A stretch of 64,000 nt of DNA from NCBI RefSeq assembly GCF_003346865.1, contig NZ_QDKL01000001.1, positions 496,001 through 560,000 on the forward strand, written 5' to 3'. Below the pieces are notes generated by a model, which did no database searches, was not told the origin of the DNA, and was given only the letters and a program-made list of their open reading frames with translations. Position numbers and translations under genes: made by a program. Numbering within the stretch: the first letter of the stretch is position 1; each line of letters opens with the position of its first letter. Source of the stretch: Halobacteriovorax vibrionivorans (GTDB lineage: Bacteria; Bdellovibrionota; Bacteriovoracia; Bacteriovoracales; Bacteriovoracaceae). Of the stretch, positions 19,120-27,860 are shown one piece after another.

Positions 19120-20277
19120 ATGAAGAAAAGAACGAAACCCAACAAATCACTCAAGTTTCAAAAATTTGATGTGAATTTTAAAGTCGAACATATCGACTCT
19201 ATTGGACAAGGTGTTTCAAAACTCGAAGACAAAATAACTTTTATTCAAAAATGCCTCCCCAATGAAGAGGGTGTCGCTGAAGTCTATAAAGCAAAAAAGA
19301 ATATTCAATTTGCAAAGCTAAAGCATATTGATAAAGCTTCTCCAATTAGAGAAGAATCCAAGTGTCCCTATTTCAACGAATGTGGTGGATGTCACTTCCT
19401 ACACACTAGTTACGACGATGAACTAGAATTTAAAAGACAAGCATTCCTGGATAATTTTTCACGTCAGTATAAGATTGATTTATCTCAATTTCTCAAGGTT
19501 CATAAGGCAAGTGAAAGGTATGAATATCGTAATCGTATTCAACTTCACTATAATAAGAAGACTAATTCGCTAGGTTTTTTCAATGAGGACAATACTAAAA
19601 TCATCTCTATTGAAAAATGTCTCATGGCCAATGAAAATGTAAACAATGCCCTATTCTCTCTTAAAGAAAATTGGCAAAAAGAAGCAAACAGACCCAAAGG
19701 GCATGTCGAAATTTTTGAAAGAGATGGTAAAGTCTTAAAAACATATGACTCAAGATATTCTGCTCAAGGATTCTTACAAGTTAATCCACCAATGAATCAG
19801 AGACTTCTCGAACTTATTGAAGGGCACATGAGACAGTTTACAGACTCGAACTCAATAACTGTCGATCTATTTGGTGGAAATGGTAATTTAACAAAATCAC
19901 TAAACCATAGAAGTATTGTTATTGATGCAACACCAGCTAAGTATATAAAGCTTCAAAACCAAAAGACTCAAGAATATCATGAAGTTGATATTTACAACTC
20001 ATCAGCAATAGAACAATTAAAGAAATTGAATATTGAAGAGGTCGATCTCTTAGTAATAGACCCTCCCAGAAGTGGACTTAAGAATATCGATGAATACACT
20101 AAGTTATTTAAACCAAAATATATCATTTACGTAAGCTGTAACAATCAAACTCTTGCTCGAGATACTGCAAAAATTTTAGCAGAATATGATGTCCAAGAGG
20201 CCCATCTATTTGACTTTTTCCCAGGTACCCGACACTTTGAATCGGTTAATATTTTTAAACATAGGAAAGCTTTGTAA
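19120..20277 (+). CDS. RNA m5U methyltransferase, RlmD/TrmA (RumA) family
   Basis: SAM-dependent methyltransferase that forms 5-methyluridine in 23S rRNA or tRNA. Seen: an N-terminal basic/TRAM-like region, an iron-sulfur motif CPYFNECGGCHFL (C-x5-C-x2-C) with a further Cys in SIEKCLM, motif I as VDLFGGNGNL, DPPRSGLK, and the catalytic-cysteine loop YVSCNNQTLARD. 385 residues, slightly short for RlmD. The cluster cysteines place it in the RlmD/RlmC branch; the exact target base is not clear. No Shine-Dalgarno precedes the ATG and only 8 bases separate it from the divergent ktrB start, so it may be leaderless. Confidence 0.85.
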   Translation: MKKRTKPNKSLKFQKFDVNFKVEHIDSIGQGVSKLEDKITFIQKCLPNEEGVAEVYKAKKNIQFAKLKHIDKASPIREESKCPYFNECGGCHFLHTSYDDELEFKRQAFLDNFSRQYKIDLSQFLKVHKASERYEYRNRIQLHYNKKTNSLGFFNEDNTKIISIEKCLMANENVNNALFSLKENWQKEANRPKGHVEIFERDGKVLKTYDSRYSAQGFLQVNPPMNQRLLELIEGHMRQFTDSNSITVDLFGGNGNLTKSLNHRSIVIDATPAKYIKLQNQKTQEYHEVDIYNSSAIEQLKKLNIEEVDLLVIDPPRSGLKNIDEYTKLFKPKYIIYVSCNNQTLARDTAKILAEYDVQEAHLFDFFPGTRHFESVNIFKHRKAL

Positions 20278-20364
20278 GTTCTTAGATTAACGTTGTAAAG
20301 AATCGTTAAAACAATTACAATTAAAGTAGTCTAACCACGATAACTATTAACATTTGGCGTATTT

Positions 20365-21168
20365 ATGAGAAAAAGAAATTCCCTACTTTTCATTGTAATT
20401 AGTTTAGTTTTTCTGATGACTTCATGTTCATCAGGACAAAAAGATAATTCAGATAAAAAAGCAGAACTTTTTTATACTTATGGAACTCAAAAAATGATTG
20501 ATCAGGAATACTCTCAAGCATTAGAAGCTTTAGAAAATGCCAATCAGTTAAAACCAAATGATACCAAAACTCTTAACAACCTTGGACTAGCCTACTTCTT
20601 CAAAGATCGTCCAGAAAAAGCAAAGAGATTAATTCTTAAAGCAATTGAAATTGATCCAAAAAATTCTGATGCAAGAAATAATCTTGCTTCAATCTATTTT
20701 AAAGAAGGAAAGATTGATTTAGCTGAGAAGCAATACAAGGAAGTTTTAAAAGATCTAGTCTATCGCTACACATACAGAGTTAAGTACAACCTTTCATTAA
20801 TTGAACTTAAAAGAGGAAATAAGCAAAAGGCCAAGGACTACCTAAAAGAAGTTCTGGGCTACACACTAGACTATTGTCCTGCTCCTTATCAACTAGGTAT
20901 TCTATTACATGAAGAAGGTAAGATTGCTGAAGCAATTAAAAACTTTAATATTGCTAAGACTGGGAAGTGTAAAGACCAACCAGCAGCATATTTTGAGTTA
21001 GGAAAGGTTTATCAAACATTAGGTGAAGAAGAGAAAGCAATTGCTGAATTTAATCACATTATTGAAGCATTCCCTCGCACACAATACGCCAAGAGAAGTT
21101 TAAAATTTAAAAATAAATTAATGAAAAAAATCTATTATTCAAAGAAAAATAAGAATAACAATCTTTAA
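20365..21168 (+). CDS. TPR lipoprotein, PilF/PilW-like
   Basis: 267 residues. The signal peptide ends in a lipobox with Cys21 (VFLMTSC). The mature protein is a chain of about five tetratricopeptide repeats (for example TKTLNNLGLAYFFKDRPEKA and SDARNNLASIYFKEGKIDLA). PilF/PilW lipoproteins assist secretin assembly in type IV pili. The following gene is a RodZ-like protein 11 bases on, the same pilF-rodZ order known from gammaproteobacteria, which strengthens the assignment. A general TPR scaffold is the alternative. Confidence 0.75.
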   Translation: MRKRNSLLFIVISLVFLMTSCSSGQKDNSDKKAELFYTYGTQKMIDQEYSQALEALENANQLKPNDTKTLNNLGLAYFFKDRPEKAKRLILKAIEIDPKNSDARNNLASIYFKEGKIDLAEKQYKEVLKDLVYRYTYRVKYNLSLIELKRGNKQKAKDYLKEVLGYTLDYCPAPYQLGILLHEEGKIAEAIKNFNIAKTGKCKDQPAAYFELGKVYQTLGEEEKAIAEFNHIIEAFPRTQYAKRSLKFKNKLMKKIYYSKKNKNNNL

Positions 21169-21179
21169 AAAGGCGTTAT

Positions 21180-22316
21180 ATGGAACAGGATGTTGCAAAA
21201 GAAGCCCAGACAAATGAAGAGATGAATAGAGATACTTTAGGCTCTTATCTCAAAAAAGCCAGAGAAGAGAAGAAGCTAGGAATTGAAGCTGTCTCAAGTC
21301 ATACACGTATTAATATCACAAACCTTTCTGCACTAGAAGCTGATGATGTTAATCGTCTACCAAATATTGCGTACGTACGTGGCTTTGTTAAAACTCTTTC
21401 TAAGACTTATGATATCGACGAAAATAAGGCCATTAATCTTCTTGAAGAATTATATGGCCAATCATCAAGTAGTAGTAAACAACAATTAGAAGCAGAAGAC
21501 TTTCCTCAAGCACAAGTTGAAAGGAAACAAGACTTAAAACCAAAGAGTTTTGAGTTCTCTGACTCATTAAAATATAAAGTTATTAGTCTCGTTGGTTTAA
21601 TTTCAATTGGTATTTTTATCTATATCAATATCAATAAGAGTAAAGAGGTCGATTCTCAAGATACTTCAAAAGAAGTTGTCCTTAAAACTAAGGCAATTGA
21701 AACAACACAAGAGCCGCCGGTAGAAGAAACTCCTCAAGAAGAAACTCAAGTTGCTCAAGAAGAGACTGCGGCCGTTGAAGCTAATGTTGAAGAGAAAGAA
21801 GAAGTTGCTGCTGTTGAAACAAAGGTCCCAGAAGAAGAAAAAACGACTGAGAAAAAAGAAGAAGCGCCAAAAGAAATAAACTTCTACAACTTACCTTCTC
21901 CTCTTTTTGGATTTAAAGAAATTTCAGATGAAGAAAGAAATGAGTTAATTCCTGAAAACATAAGAAACTCTTACGAAGACGATATGCAAAATGTCTTTTT
22001 GAGATCAACTTCAGGTGATTCTTGGGTTGTTTACAAAAAAGATGATGAGCCTATAAAAGCATTTACACTTAAAGAAGGTAGATATGTTTTTATAAAAGGC
22101 CAACGCGTGATTGTTAGACTTGGAAATATCAATGCTATGCACGTATTTTATAATAATGATCTACTTGGCATGACATCTCGTTCAGGTGTAAAAAGTTTAG
22201 TTTTTCCTGTAGAAATTGCAAAAGAATATAAGCTACCACTATTCATATTTAATAAAGACGGATCATTTCAAACATCTAAAGAATATATTGAAGCTCAAAA
22301 GAAGTCTGAAGAGTAA
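21180..22316 (+). CDS. rodZ: RodZ-like cytoskeletal helix-turn-helix membrane protein
   Basis: 378 residues. Seen: an N-terminal cytoplasmic HTH_25 domain at about 18-90 (LGSYLKKAREEKKLGIEAVS, then YVRGFVKTLSKTYDID), a single membrane helix around 128-147 (VISLVGLISIGIFIYI), a long Glu/Thr/Pro-rich linker, and a periplasmic C-terminal domain resembling DUF4115. RodZ links MreB to the elongation machinery and sets rod shape. The stop codon lies in the loop of the operon terminator. Partner of the upstream TPR lipoprotein. Confidence 0.85.
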   Translation: MEQDVAKEAQTNEEMNRDTLGSYLKKAREEKKLGIEAVSSHTRINITNLSALEADDVNRLPNIAYVRGFVKTLSKTYDIDENKAINLLEELYGQSSSSSKQQLEAEDFPQAQVERKQDLKPKSFEFSDSLKYKVISLVGLISIGIFIYININKSKEVDSQDTSKEVVLKTKAIETTQEPPVEETPQEETQVAQEETAAVEANVEEKEEVAAVETKVPEEEKTTEKKEEAPKEINFYNLPSPLFGFKEISDEERNELIPENIRNSYEDDMQNVFLRSTSGDSWVVYKKDDEPIKAFTLKEGRYVFIKGQRVIVRLGNINAMHVFYNNDLLGMTSRSGVKSLVFPVEIAKEYKLPLFIFNKDGSFQTSKEYIEAQKKSEE

Positions 22317-22330
22317 TCTTCAGGCTTTTT
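22306..22330 (+). terminator. Intrinsic terminator overlapping the rodZ stop
   Basis: CTGAAGA / TCTTCAG, 7-bp stem with the 4-base loop GTAA that contains part of the stop codon, followed by GCTTTTT. Termination and the end of translation are therefore superimposed. Confidence 0.75.
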
Positions 22331-22341
22331 CATTAACTCTC

Positions 22342-23520
22342 CTAAGAATTCCAATCTAGCTTTTTATAAAATCTCATTCCTATAAATGCTGTAATAATAG
22401 CAGGGGTGAATAGAATAAATGGTATGGCCACATCTGATTTTTTGGCCAATGAAATACCTGAAAAATATAGGCCATAATAAAAAATCGTAATAAATAAGGC
22501 CATAGCACTAGTATTCTTAGTTGCACCACGCCCTTTCTTAACTCCAAAGACGAAACCTAATAGAGCAAAGACCACACATTGAATCGGAACAGTGAAGCGT
22601 CCCCAGTATTCAATATAGCCCTTTCTTAAATCACTTGAGAGATTATTACGAACTCTCTTATTCTCTGTCTTATTGCGCTTATTCTTTAGCTTACGAAGAT
22701 GTCTTCTAAGTTCTGTTGAAGACATCATACTTGCTTTATTTACTGACTTAACCGAAAAGCTTGAAACAATTGGATATTCATATTTTTCAAATAGAATTTT
22801 TTCGACTTCATTACCATCTTTATCTAAGGTGACAATACTTCCATCATAGAAATCAAATTGAATATTCATCGACTGAGCAGCATCAGACTTTGGCTTATTT
22901 AAAATCCCTTTTTTTGCCATAATAAGCTTATCAACATCTTTATTAGAAGTGATTTTAAGAAAGACACCATCTAATATCTTCCCATCGTCTTGCACATCTT
23001 CAGCAAAGAGAATAACTCCTGGAATATCTGTAAAGAACTGCTCCTTCTTAATGTCTGTCAGAACACCCTTTGACCCAAGTTGACGAAACTCATTTCTAAA
23101 GATCTTCTTAGAGGTCGGTACTAAATTCGTATTTAATACGACAACGGAACAAGCTATGAGAATAGAGATAATAAAATAAGGAAAGAATATTCGATGCTTA
23201 TTAATTCCCATCGATCTTAATGCAACAATCTCACTATCTTCACTTAATTTATTGAGTGTATAGATCATGGCAAATAGAATTGATAAAGGAGTGGCCATTG
23301 GAATAAAACTCATAGAGATGTGGCCCAATATCTCCATAAACTGCATTATACTTACGCCTTTCTTAGTAACAACTCTCATAAATCTAAATAGTTGGGTTGT
23401 TAAAAGGAAGGCCACAAAGAATGTTAGACTCATTGCAAAAGGGACAATAAAGTTTGACGCAAGATATCTTTGAAATATCTTATTTGGAATTAGGTCTTTA
23501 ATGCGAGCAAACTGATTCAT
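22342..23520 (-). CDS. lptF: LPS export permease LptF/LptG family
   Basis: 392-residue inner-membrane subunit of the LptB2FG exporter that extracts lipopolysaccharide. Seen: membrane helices near the N-terminus (FIVPFAMSLTFFVAFLLTTQLF and GHISMSFIPMATPLSILFA; 2-3 helices), a large periplasmic jellyroll region, and C-terminal helices with GRFTVPIQCVVFALLGFVFG. ATG at 23520 with AAGGG 5 bases upstream is preferred over the in-frame GTG at 23526. No lptG partner is next to it. LptF versus LptG cannot be decided here with certainty. Confidence 0.85.
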   Translation of the reverse strand: MNQFARIKDLIPNKIFQRYLASNFIVPFAMSLTFFVAFLLTTQLFRFMRVVTKKGVSIMQFMEILGHISMSFIPMATPLSILFAMIYTLNKLSEDSEIVALRSMGINKHRIFFPYFIISILIACSVVVLNTNLVPTSKKIFRNEFRQLGSKGVLTDIKKEQFFTDIPGVILFAEDVQDDGKILDGVFLKITSNKDVDKLIMAKKGILNKPKSDAAQSMNIQFDFYDGSIVTLDKDGNEVEKILFEKYEYPIVSSFSVKSVNKASMMSSTELRRHLRKLKNKRNKTENKRVRNNLSSDLRKGYIEYWGRFTVPIQCVVFALLGFVFGVKKGRGATKNTSAMALFITIFYYGLYFSGISLAKKSDVAIPFILFTPAIITAFIGMRFYKKLDWNS

Positions 23521-23619
23521 GAACACCCTTGCCGACTATTGTCATTCTTTGTCTTTTTGTATACTTACTGTTAGTTTATACCCTCTTAATTCACTTTGAA
23601 ACCCCTTTAAGGAGCAAAT

Positions 23620-25128
23620 ATGAAATTCACTTTGAATTTAAACACTAAAGAAGTTTCAAGTGCTGATTGTTATGTTATCGGTGCTTACTCAAAAACAGAA
23701 ACTAAAGGTAAAAAAGATGTATCAACTGTTGTTCTAACAGGTTGGCCAAAAGAGCTAAAAGCGACTTTTGAATCAATGAATAGTTCAGCTGATTACACAG
23801 GATCAAAAGGTTCAACTTATTCATTCAACCATTATGGAAGTGATGTTCTAGTTGTTGGCCTTGGTGACAAAACAAAAGTTACAACAGAAGACATTAGAAA
23901 AGAATTAGCAAAAGCATACAAAGCAGTTTCAAAATATAAAAAGGTAGCTGTTGCATTTGATACTTTCACTTTTAAATCTAAAAAAGAAGAATCTCTAGCA
24001 ATTCTTGTTGAAGCATTTGAGATGACTGCTTATAAATTTGATAAGTATCTTTCAAAGTCAGAGTCTGCAAAATTAGAAGAAGTAATTCTTGATTCAGCAG
24101 ATAAGGGAACTAAGAAAAAAGCTTTCCAAAAAGCAATCAAAGATGCTCAGCATGTAGCTGAATCAGTTAACGTTGCACGTGACTTTGTAAACGAGCCACC
24201 AAATGTTCTTCGCTCTACAGCTTATGCAAAAATGGTTCAAAAAGATGTAAAAGATATCCCAGGTGTAAAATGTAAAATCATGGGTAGAAAAGAACTACAA
24301 AAAGAGAATATGAACTTATTCCTTTCAGTAAATGATGGTTCTGCTTACGATGCTCAACTTGTACACCTAACTTACACTCCATCAAAAGCTACTAAAAACA
24401 CGAAGCATATCGCTTTCGTTGGTAAAGGACTTGTTTTTGATACTGGAGGATATTCACTTAAGCCAGGTGGATCAATGATGAATATGAAGTTTGATATGGC
24501 CGGTTCTGCAACAGTATTTGCTGCATTCAGAGCTGCTGCACTTATGAAGCTTCCAGTAAAAATCACTTGTATCCTTGGTATGACTGATAATGCTGTAAAC
24601 TCAAAAGCAACGATGCCAGATGCAATTGTAAAAGCAAGAAATGGTAAAACAGTTGAAATTCTAAATACAGATGCTGAAGGACGTTTAGTTATGGCAGACT
24701 GTCTAGACTATGCATGTGACCTTAAGCCAGATGCACTAATTGATGCTGCAACTCTTACTGGAGCATGCCTAATCGCTCTAGGAACTGAAGTTTGTGGGCT
24801 TATGTCAAATGATGAAAAACTAGCAAGTAACCTACTAAAAGCTTCAAAGTCTGCGGATGAGTATATGTGGCAGCTACCAATCATTCCTGAGTGGGAAAAA
24901 GATATGAAAGGAACAATTTCAGATCTTAAAAATATTGGTGGATCACGTTGGGGTGGAACTGCAAAAGCAGCAGCTTTCCTTCAAGAGTTCATTAAGAACG
25001 ATGTAGCTTGGGCACACCTTGATATCGCAGGTGTTGGTGATTCTCAATCCCACCTACCATACTGTCCATCTAAAGGTGCATCTGGTGTAATCGTAAGATC
25101 ACTAGTTGAGTTCTTAAAGCAAAACTAA
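23620..25128 (+). CDS. pepA: Leucyl aminopeptidase (M17)
   Basis: Cytosolic two-metal exopeptidase. Seen: GKGLVFDTGGYSLKPGG with the metal and catalytic lysine ligands, KFDMAGSATV, and the signature NTDAEGRLVMADCL. 502 residues is typical. A clear AAGGAG lies 6 bases before the ATG. The trmL gene starts 3 bases after its stop. Homologues sometimes also bind DNA (PepA/XerA); nothing here tests that. Confidence 0.95.
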   Translation: MKFTLNLNTKEVSSADCYVIGAYSKTETKGKKDVSTVVLTGWPKELKATFESMNSSADYTGSKGSTYSFNHYGSDVLVVGLGDKTKVTTEDIRKELAKAYKAVSKYKKVAVAFDTFTFKSKKEESLAILVEAFEMTAYKFDKYLSKSESAKLEEVILDSADKGTKKKAFQKAIKDAQHVAESVNVARDFVNEPPNVLRSTAYAKMVQKDVKDIPGVKCKIMGRKELQKENMNLFLSVNDGSAYDAQLVHLTYTPSKATKNTKHIAFVGKGLVFDTGGYSLKPGGSMMNMKFDMAGSATVFAAFRAAALMKLPVKITCILGMTDNAVNSKATMPDAIVKARNGKTVEILNTDAEGRLVMADCLDYACDLKPDALIDAATLTGACLIALGTEVCGLMSNDEKLASNLLKASKSADEYMWQLPIIPEWEKDMKGTISDLKNIGGSRWGGTAKAAAFLQEFIKNDVAWAHLDIAGVGDSQSHLPYCPSKGASGVIVRSLVEFLKQN

Positions 25129-25131
25129 GAA

Positions 25132-25608
25132 GTGAGTAAAGACGCAATTTTTAATATTGTTCTATATGCGCCTGATATTCCTGGAAACACTGGGAGTATT
25201 GGGCGCACTTGTATTGCCCTTGGTGCAAGACTTGTTCTCATCAAGCCTTATGGGTTTGAACTAACAGAAAAAGCAGTAAGACGAGCAGGGCTTGATTATT
25301 GGAAATATGTTGAAGTTGCAGAATATGAAAACTGGGATGAGTTCTACGAGAGTGAATCTCCTAAAGATGAAGAGCTCTTCTTTTACACAAAAACTGCAAA
25401 AGAAAATCATTTCTATAATCGTGGTTATTCTAAAGGCTGCTACTTAGTTTTTGGTTCTGAAACAAAGGGCCTTCCAGAACATATCTTTAATAGCTTCCCT
25501 AATCGCTTATTTTGTCTTCCGATGTTTTCAGAACATGTGAGATCTCTAAACCTCTCAAACGTTGCTACGGCCGTAGCCTACGAGGCCCTAAGAGTTATTT
25601 CCTACTAA
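25132..25608 (+). CDS. trmL: tRNA (cytidine/uridine-34-2'-O)-methyltransferase TrmL
   Basis: SPOUT methyltransferase acting on the wobble base of tRNA-Leu. Seen: YAPDIPGNTGSIGRTC near the start, VFGSETKGLPEHI and the knot-closing SLNLSNVATAVAYEAL at the end. 158 residues is normal. GTG start at 25132, with AAGAA directly upstream, 3 bases after pepA. The stop overlaps a frameshifted barrel gene on the other strand by 3-4 bases. Confidence 0.9.
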   Translation: MSKDAIFNIVLYAPDIPGNTGSIGRTCIALGARLVLIKPYGFELTEKAVRRAGLDYWKYVEVAEYENWDEFYESESPKDEELFFYTKTAKENHFYNRGYSKGCYLVFGSETKGLPEHIFNSFPNRLFCLPMFSEHVRSLNLSNVATAVAYEALRVISY

Positions 25609-26047
25609 AAAGAAAATCCCGCATCAACAACAAACTTAAATAAGTCAATTTCATTTGATGTACCAGAGATATTAATATCTCCGCTAATTAACTTTTCAAA
25701 CCCTAAAGTAATATCAAGTCCTTCTTCACGATAACCAAAGTCTAAGTTTACAAAGCTATTAGTCACTTCAGAATCATTCAATTCTGTCTTATTCAGTTGA
25801 AGTTCTTCTTACTTCCAATATCTGAATCATTTTCTGAGTTTCGATAACCTGGCCTAAAGGAGAACATATCAACTGGTCTAAAACCTAATAATAAAGTTGC
25901 TTCCCGACGATATCCCACTTCAGTAAAAATTGGTTCTGTTTTACCGAAACTAGCATTTTCACTATAACTAAACTCTGCATTGTAGATACGATTTCCAAAA
26001 GTAGATGCCGATAATAAAAGTCCAATAAGAATAAAATAAGCCTTCAT
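25605..26047 (-). pseudogene. Frameshifted outer-membrane beta-barrel gene
   Basis: The first frame (26047-25793) encodes a signal peptide (MKAYFILIGLLLSASTFGN) and barrel-like strands, then ends after GSKKNFN. A -1 shift restores a second open frame down to 25605 that reads as more strands (EVTNSFVNLDFGYREEGLDI) and ends FSF, the aromatic end expected of a barrel. Total length is one base short of a multiple of three. The shift must lie between about 25795 and 25811, in an AAGAAGAAC run. A good AGAGG precedes the ATG. It belongs to the same neighbourhood as the four-barrel array but lacks their SRDGKT motif. Either a decayed gene or a sequencing error. Confidence 0.75.
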
Positions 26048-26067
26048 AAAACCTCTTATATTTTATT

Positions 26068-26397
26068 TTAGGCTCTTTTTTTACGATTAATTTTTAATAT
26101 TTCCTTTTTAATTTCTTTAAGCTCTTTACCAAAATTTACTATTTCGTTATCAACGAGCTCTCCCTTTGCTACTTTATAAAGAGTACTGTTTATGAGCGTT
26201 TGATAAGGAATACCTTGACGGTCTGCTTCTTTTTGAAAGTAGTTTAGAACTTCTTGCTCTAATCTTAAGTTAATCCGAGCAGCTTTTGTTTTCTTTGCAA
26301 TTTCTTTAAAGTCTCTATGATCTGAAGCCTTCTTAAAATCACCTGCTGCAAAATTGTCTGCAATGGTTTTTTCTTTTTTAGATAATTTTTTATTCAT
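26068..26397 (-). CDS. BrnA-like antitoxin
   Basis: 109 residues from the ATG at 26397, which has GGAG 4 bases upstream (a longer start at 26412 is less likely). Seen: a basic linker, then a ribbon-helix-helix-like segment ARINLRLEQEVLNYFQKEA with RQGIPYQTLINSTLYKVA, the usual C-terminal DNA-binding part of BrnA/CopG-type antitoxins. It overlaps the upstream toxin-like gene by 8 bases. In BrnTA systems the toxin gene comes first, as here. Probably autorepresses through the palindrome at 26670. Confidence 0.7.
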   Translation of the reverse strand: MNKKLSKKEKTIADNFAAGDFKKASDHRDFKEIAKKTKAARINLRLEQEVLNYFQKEADRQGIPYQTLINSTLYKVAKGELVDNEIVNFGKELKEIKKEILKINRKKRA

Positions 26398-26677
26398 CTC
26401 TCTCTCCATCAATAAACTTTTTAAAACGTCTATCTGGAATTATCGTCTTAAGAAATATTTCAGTTTCTGTTTCAACAAAGGGTACGATACATGGATAATT
26501 ATTAATTACAACGAGAAGAACTTTTTGATTTTTGAAGTTTCCACTTGGATTACTAAATACCCCATAGAACTTATCATTTTCTATAGAATCCAAAACATCT
26601 TCAAACGAAAGACCACGCTCATTTTGTAACTTCAAATTCTTTGTATCGTTCCAATTGAACAGCTTATCTGTGTACAT
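26390..26677 (-). CDS. BrnT-like ribonuclease toxin
   Basis: 95 residues from the ATG at 26677. Seen: the family-like opening FNWNDTKNLKLQNERGLSFE, followed by a beta-rich middle and an end TIIPDRRFKKF that matches the strand-helix finish of BrnT proteins. BrnT toxins cleave RNA and are neutralised by BrnA. It is the first gene of the pair and is overlapped by the antitoxin. GGAG stands 9 bases upstream. A 15-bp palindrome covers the start codon. Similarity is by pattern only; sequence is divergent, so a related RelE-fold toxin remains possible. Confidence 0.62.
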   Translation of the reverse strand: MYTDKLFNWNDTKNLKLQNERGLSFEDVLDSIENDKFYGVFSNPSGNFKNQKVLLVVINNYPCIVPFVETETEIFLKTIIPDRRFKKFIDGERDE

Positions 26678-26684
26678 TGTACAC
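26670..26684. promoter_or_regulatory. Perfect palindrome over the BrnT start codon (candidate operator)
   Basis: GTGTACA-T-TGTACAC is a perfect 7-bp inverted repeat around one central base. The minus-strand start codon of the toxin is inside it (26675-26677). Ribbon-helix-helix antitoxins bind such sites, so this is a strong candidate for autoregulation. Confidence 0.6.
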
Positions 26685-26799
26685 CACTCCTTCTTGCATA
26701 ACAACACCCGTTGATATGCAACAAGAAGAAATATTGTCAGACCCTTAAATTGCTGAAATTATTGAAACAAGTAATAAGAAAAAGTATATTTTAAAAATA

Positions 26800-27789
26800 T
26801 TAGAATAAATAAGCGATATTCAATCCAAAACCTAGGCCATCGTAATCGACTTCGTTTTTCTCACTAATGAAAATATAATCCACGGCCAGGCTCGCATCTA
26901 GCTTAGCGTTGCGAAATCCAAAGTCACTTCCTAATTTAACTAAAGATGTATCCTCTGAAACACCAGGAGCATTACTTGATGCATAAGAAAGTCCTGGAGT
27001 CACATAGAAGTTATTTAAGATTAGAAATTCTCCATCAATATCAAACTCTAAAGACGTAAAGTTGTTTCCATCTGTCGTGCCACCATCATCTTTATAATAG
27101 TTTCCAAAACCAAATTTAAAACTTCCATCAATTTCAACGCTTCCAACAAGTTTTGTCATATTACTAAAGACAGAAAAACGCTTTCCTCTCGTTAGATCAT
27201 CAGATCCTTCTGTCATTAGCTGAACTCCAGCTTCAACGACATCATTCTTTTCTCTTTGTCCCATTCCGGCCGTTAAAATAAAGTATCCACCTTCAAGTGT
27301 TTTATCATCAACTTCACGATAAGCAACGGAACCACCAAAGAGGACTCCATCAAAAGTAAGAGTTCCACCAGCTTCTAGCTTTTGCGCATCAACACCTGCA
27401 TCGAATTCATCTTGAGTATATCCAAGTCCTAATGTCATCATCTTATTAACTCGGTAACCAGTTAGAAGAGAAGCGATATGAGCACTAGAGTTCTGATCAT
27501 CAATTTCTGTCTGGGAAAACTTCGTTTCTAATTGAGCAGAAAAACCTTTTGCACTAAATGCACCAAATGCTCCAGGTGTCGATATATCGTATTCAATAGA
27601 GCTATCGTCATCTTGTTTAAACATTGAAAGATCGTAAGTTGCCCCTGCAAAGTTTCGTGCTTCTCCAGAAACTGCAAGAACAGAAGTATTTAAAGTCTTC
27701 CCATCACGAGATATCTCCGGCAAGAAGAAGTTAGCATTGGCATTAATTAAAGGTAACGATAAGGCAGCAATTATAAGTATATTTTTCAA
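26800..27789 (-). CDS. Outer-membrane beta-barrel, SRDGKT family, paralogue 1
   Basis: About 329 residues. The signal peptide (LKNILIIAALSLPLINANA) is followed by NFFLPEISRDGKTLN, the hallmark shared with the next three genes. The rest is alternating strands with acidic turns, ending IAYLF. The TTG at 27789 is preferred because GGGGG lies 4-6 bases upstream, while a longer frame (ATG 27840) would translate through the terminator hairpin of the preceding gene. Only about 18 bases separate that hairpin from the start. Closest in design to paralogue 2. Function unknown; likely a small pore or adhesin-type barrel. Confidence 0.72.
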   Translation of the reverse strand: MKNILIIAALSLPLINANANFFLPEISRDGKTLNTSVLAVSGEARNFAGATYDLSMFKQDDDSSIEYDISTPGAFGAFSAKGFSAQLETKFSQTEIDDQNSSAHIASLLTGYRVNKMMTLGLGYTQDEFDAGVDAQKLEAGGTLTFDGVLFGGSVAYREVDDKTLEGGYFILTAGMGQREKNDVVEAGVQLMTEGSDDLTRGKRFSVFSNMTKLVGSVEIDGSFKFGFGNYYKDDGGTTDGNNFTSLEFDIDGEFLILNNFYVTPGLSYASSNAPGVSEDTSLVKLGSDFGFRNAKLDASLAVDYIFISEKNEVDYDGLGFGLNIAYLF

Positions 27790-27807
27790 CTTTCCCCCAA
27801 AAAATAA

Positions 27808-27827
27808 GGGGAGACTTTTGTCTCCCC
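27808..27827 (-). terminator. Terminator between barrel paralogues 2 and 1
   Basis: GGGGAGAC / GTCTCCCC, a perfect 8-bp stem with a 4-base loop, followed on the minus strand by TTATTTTTT. It lies after paralogue 2 and directly before the Shine-Dalgarno of paralogue 1, so paralogue 1 depends on read-through or on a promoter within the short spacer. Confidence 0.85.
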
Positions 27828-27860
27828 TATCTATCTTCAATAATACATATTTTTCTTCAA

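Noticed and set aside
27790..27840. Longer start of barrel paralogue 1 (ATG 27840)
   Set aside because: It would translate through the terminator hairpin and place hydrophilic residues before the signal peptide.
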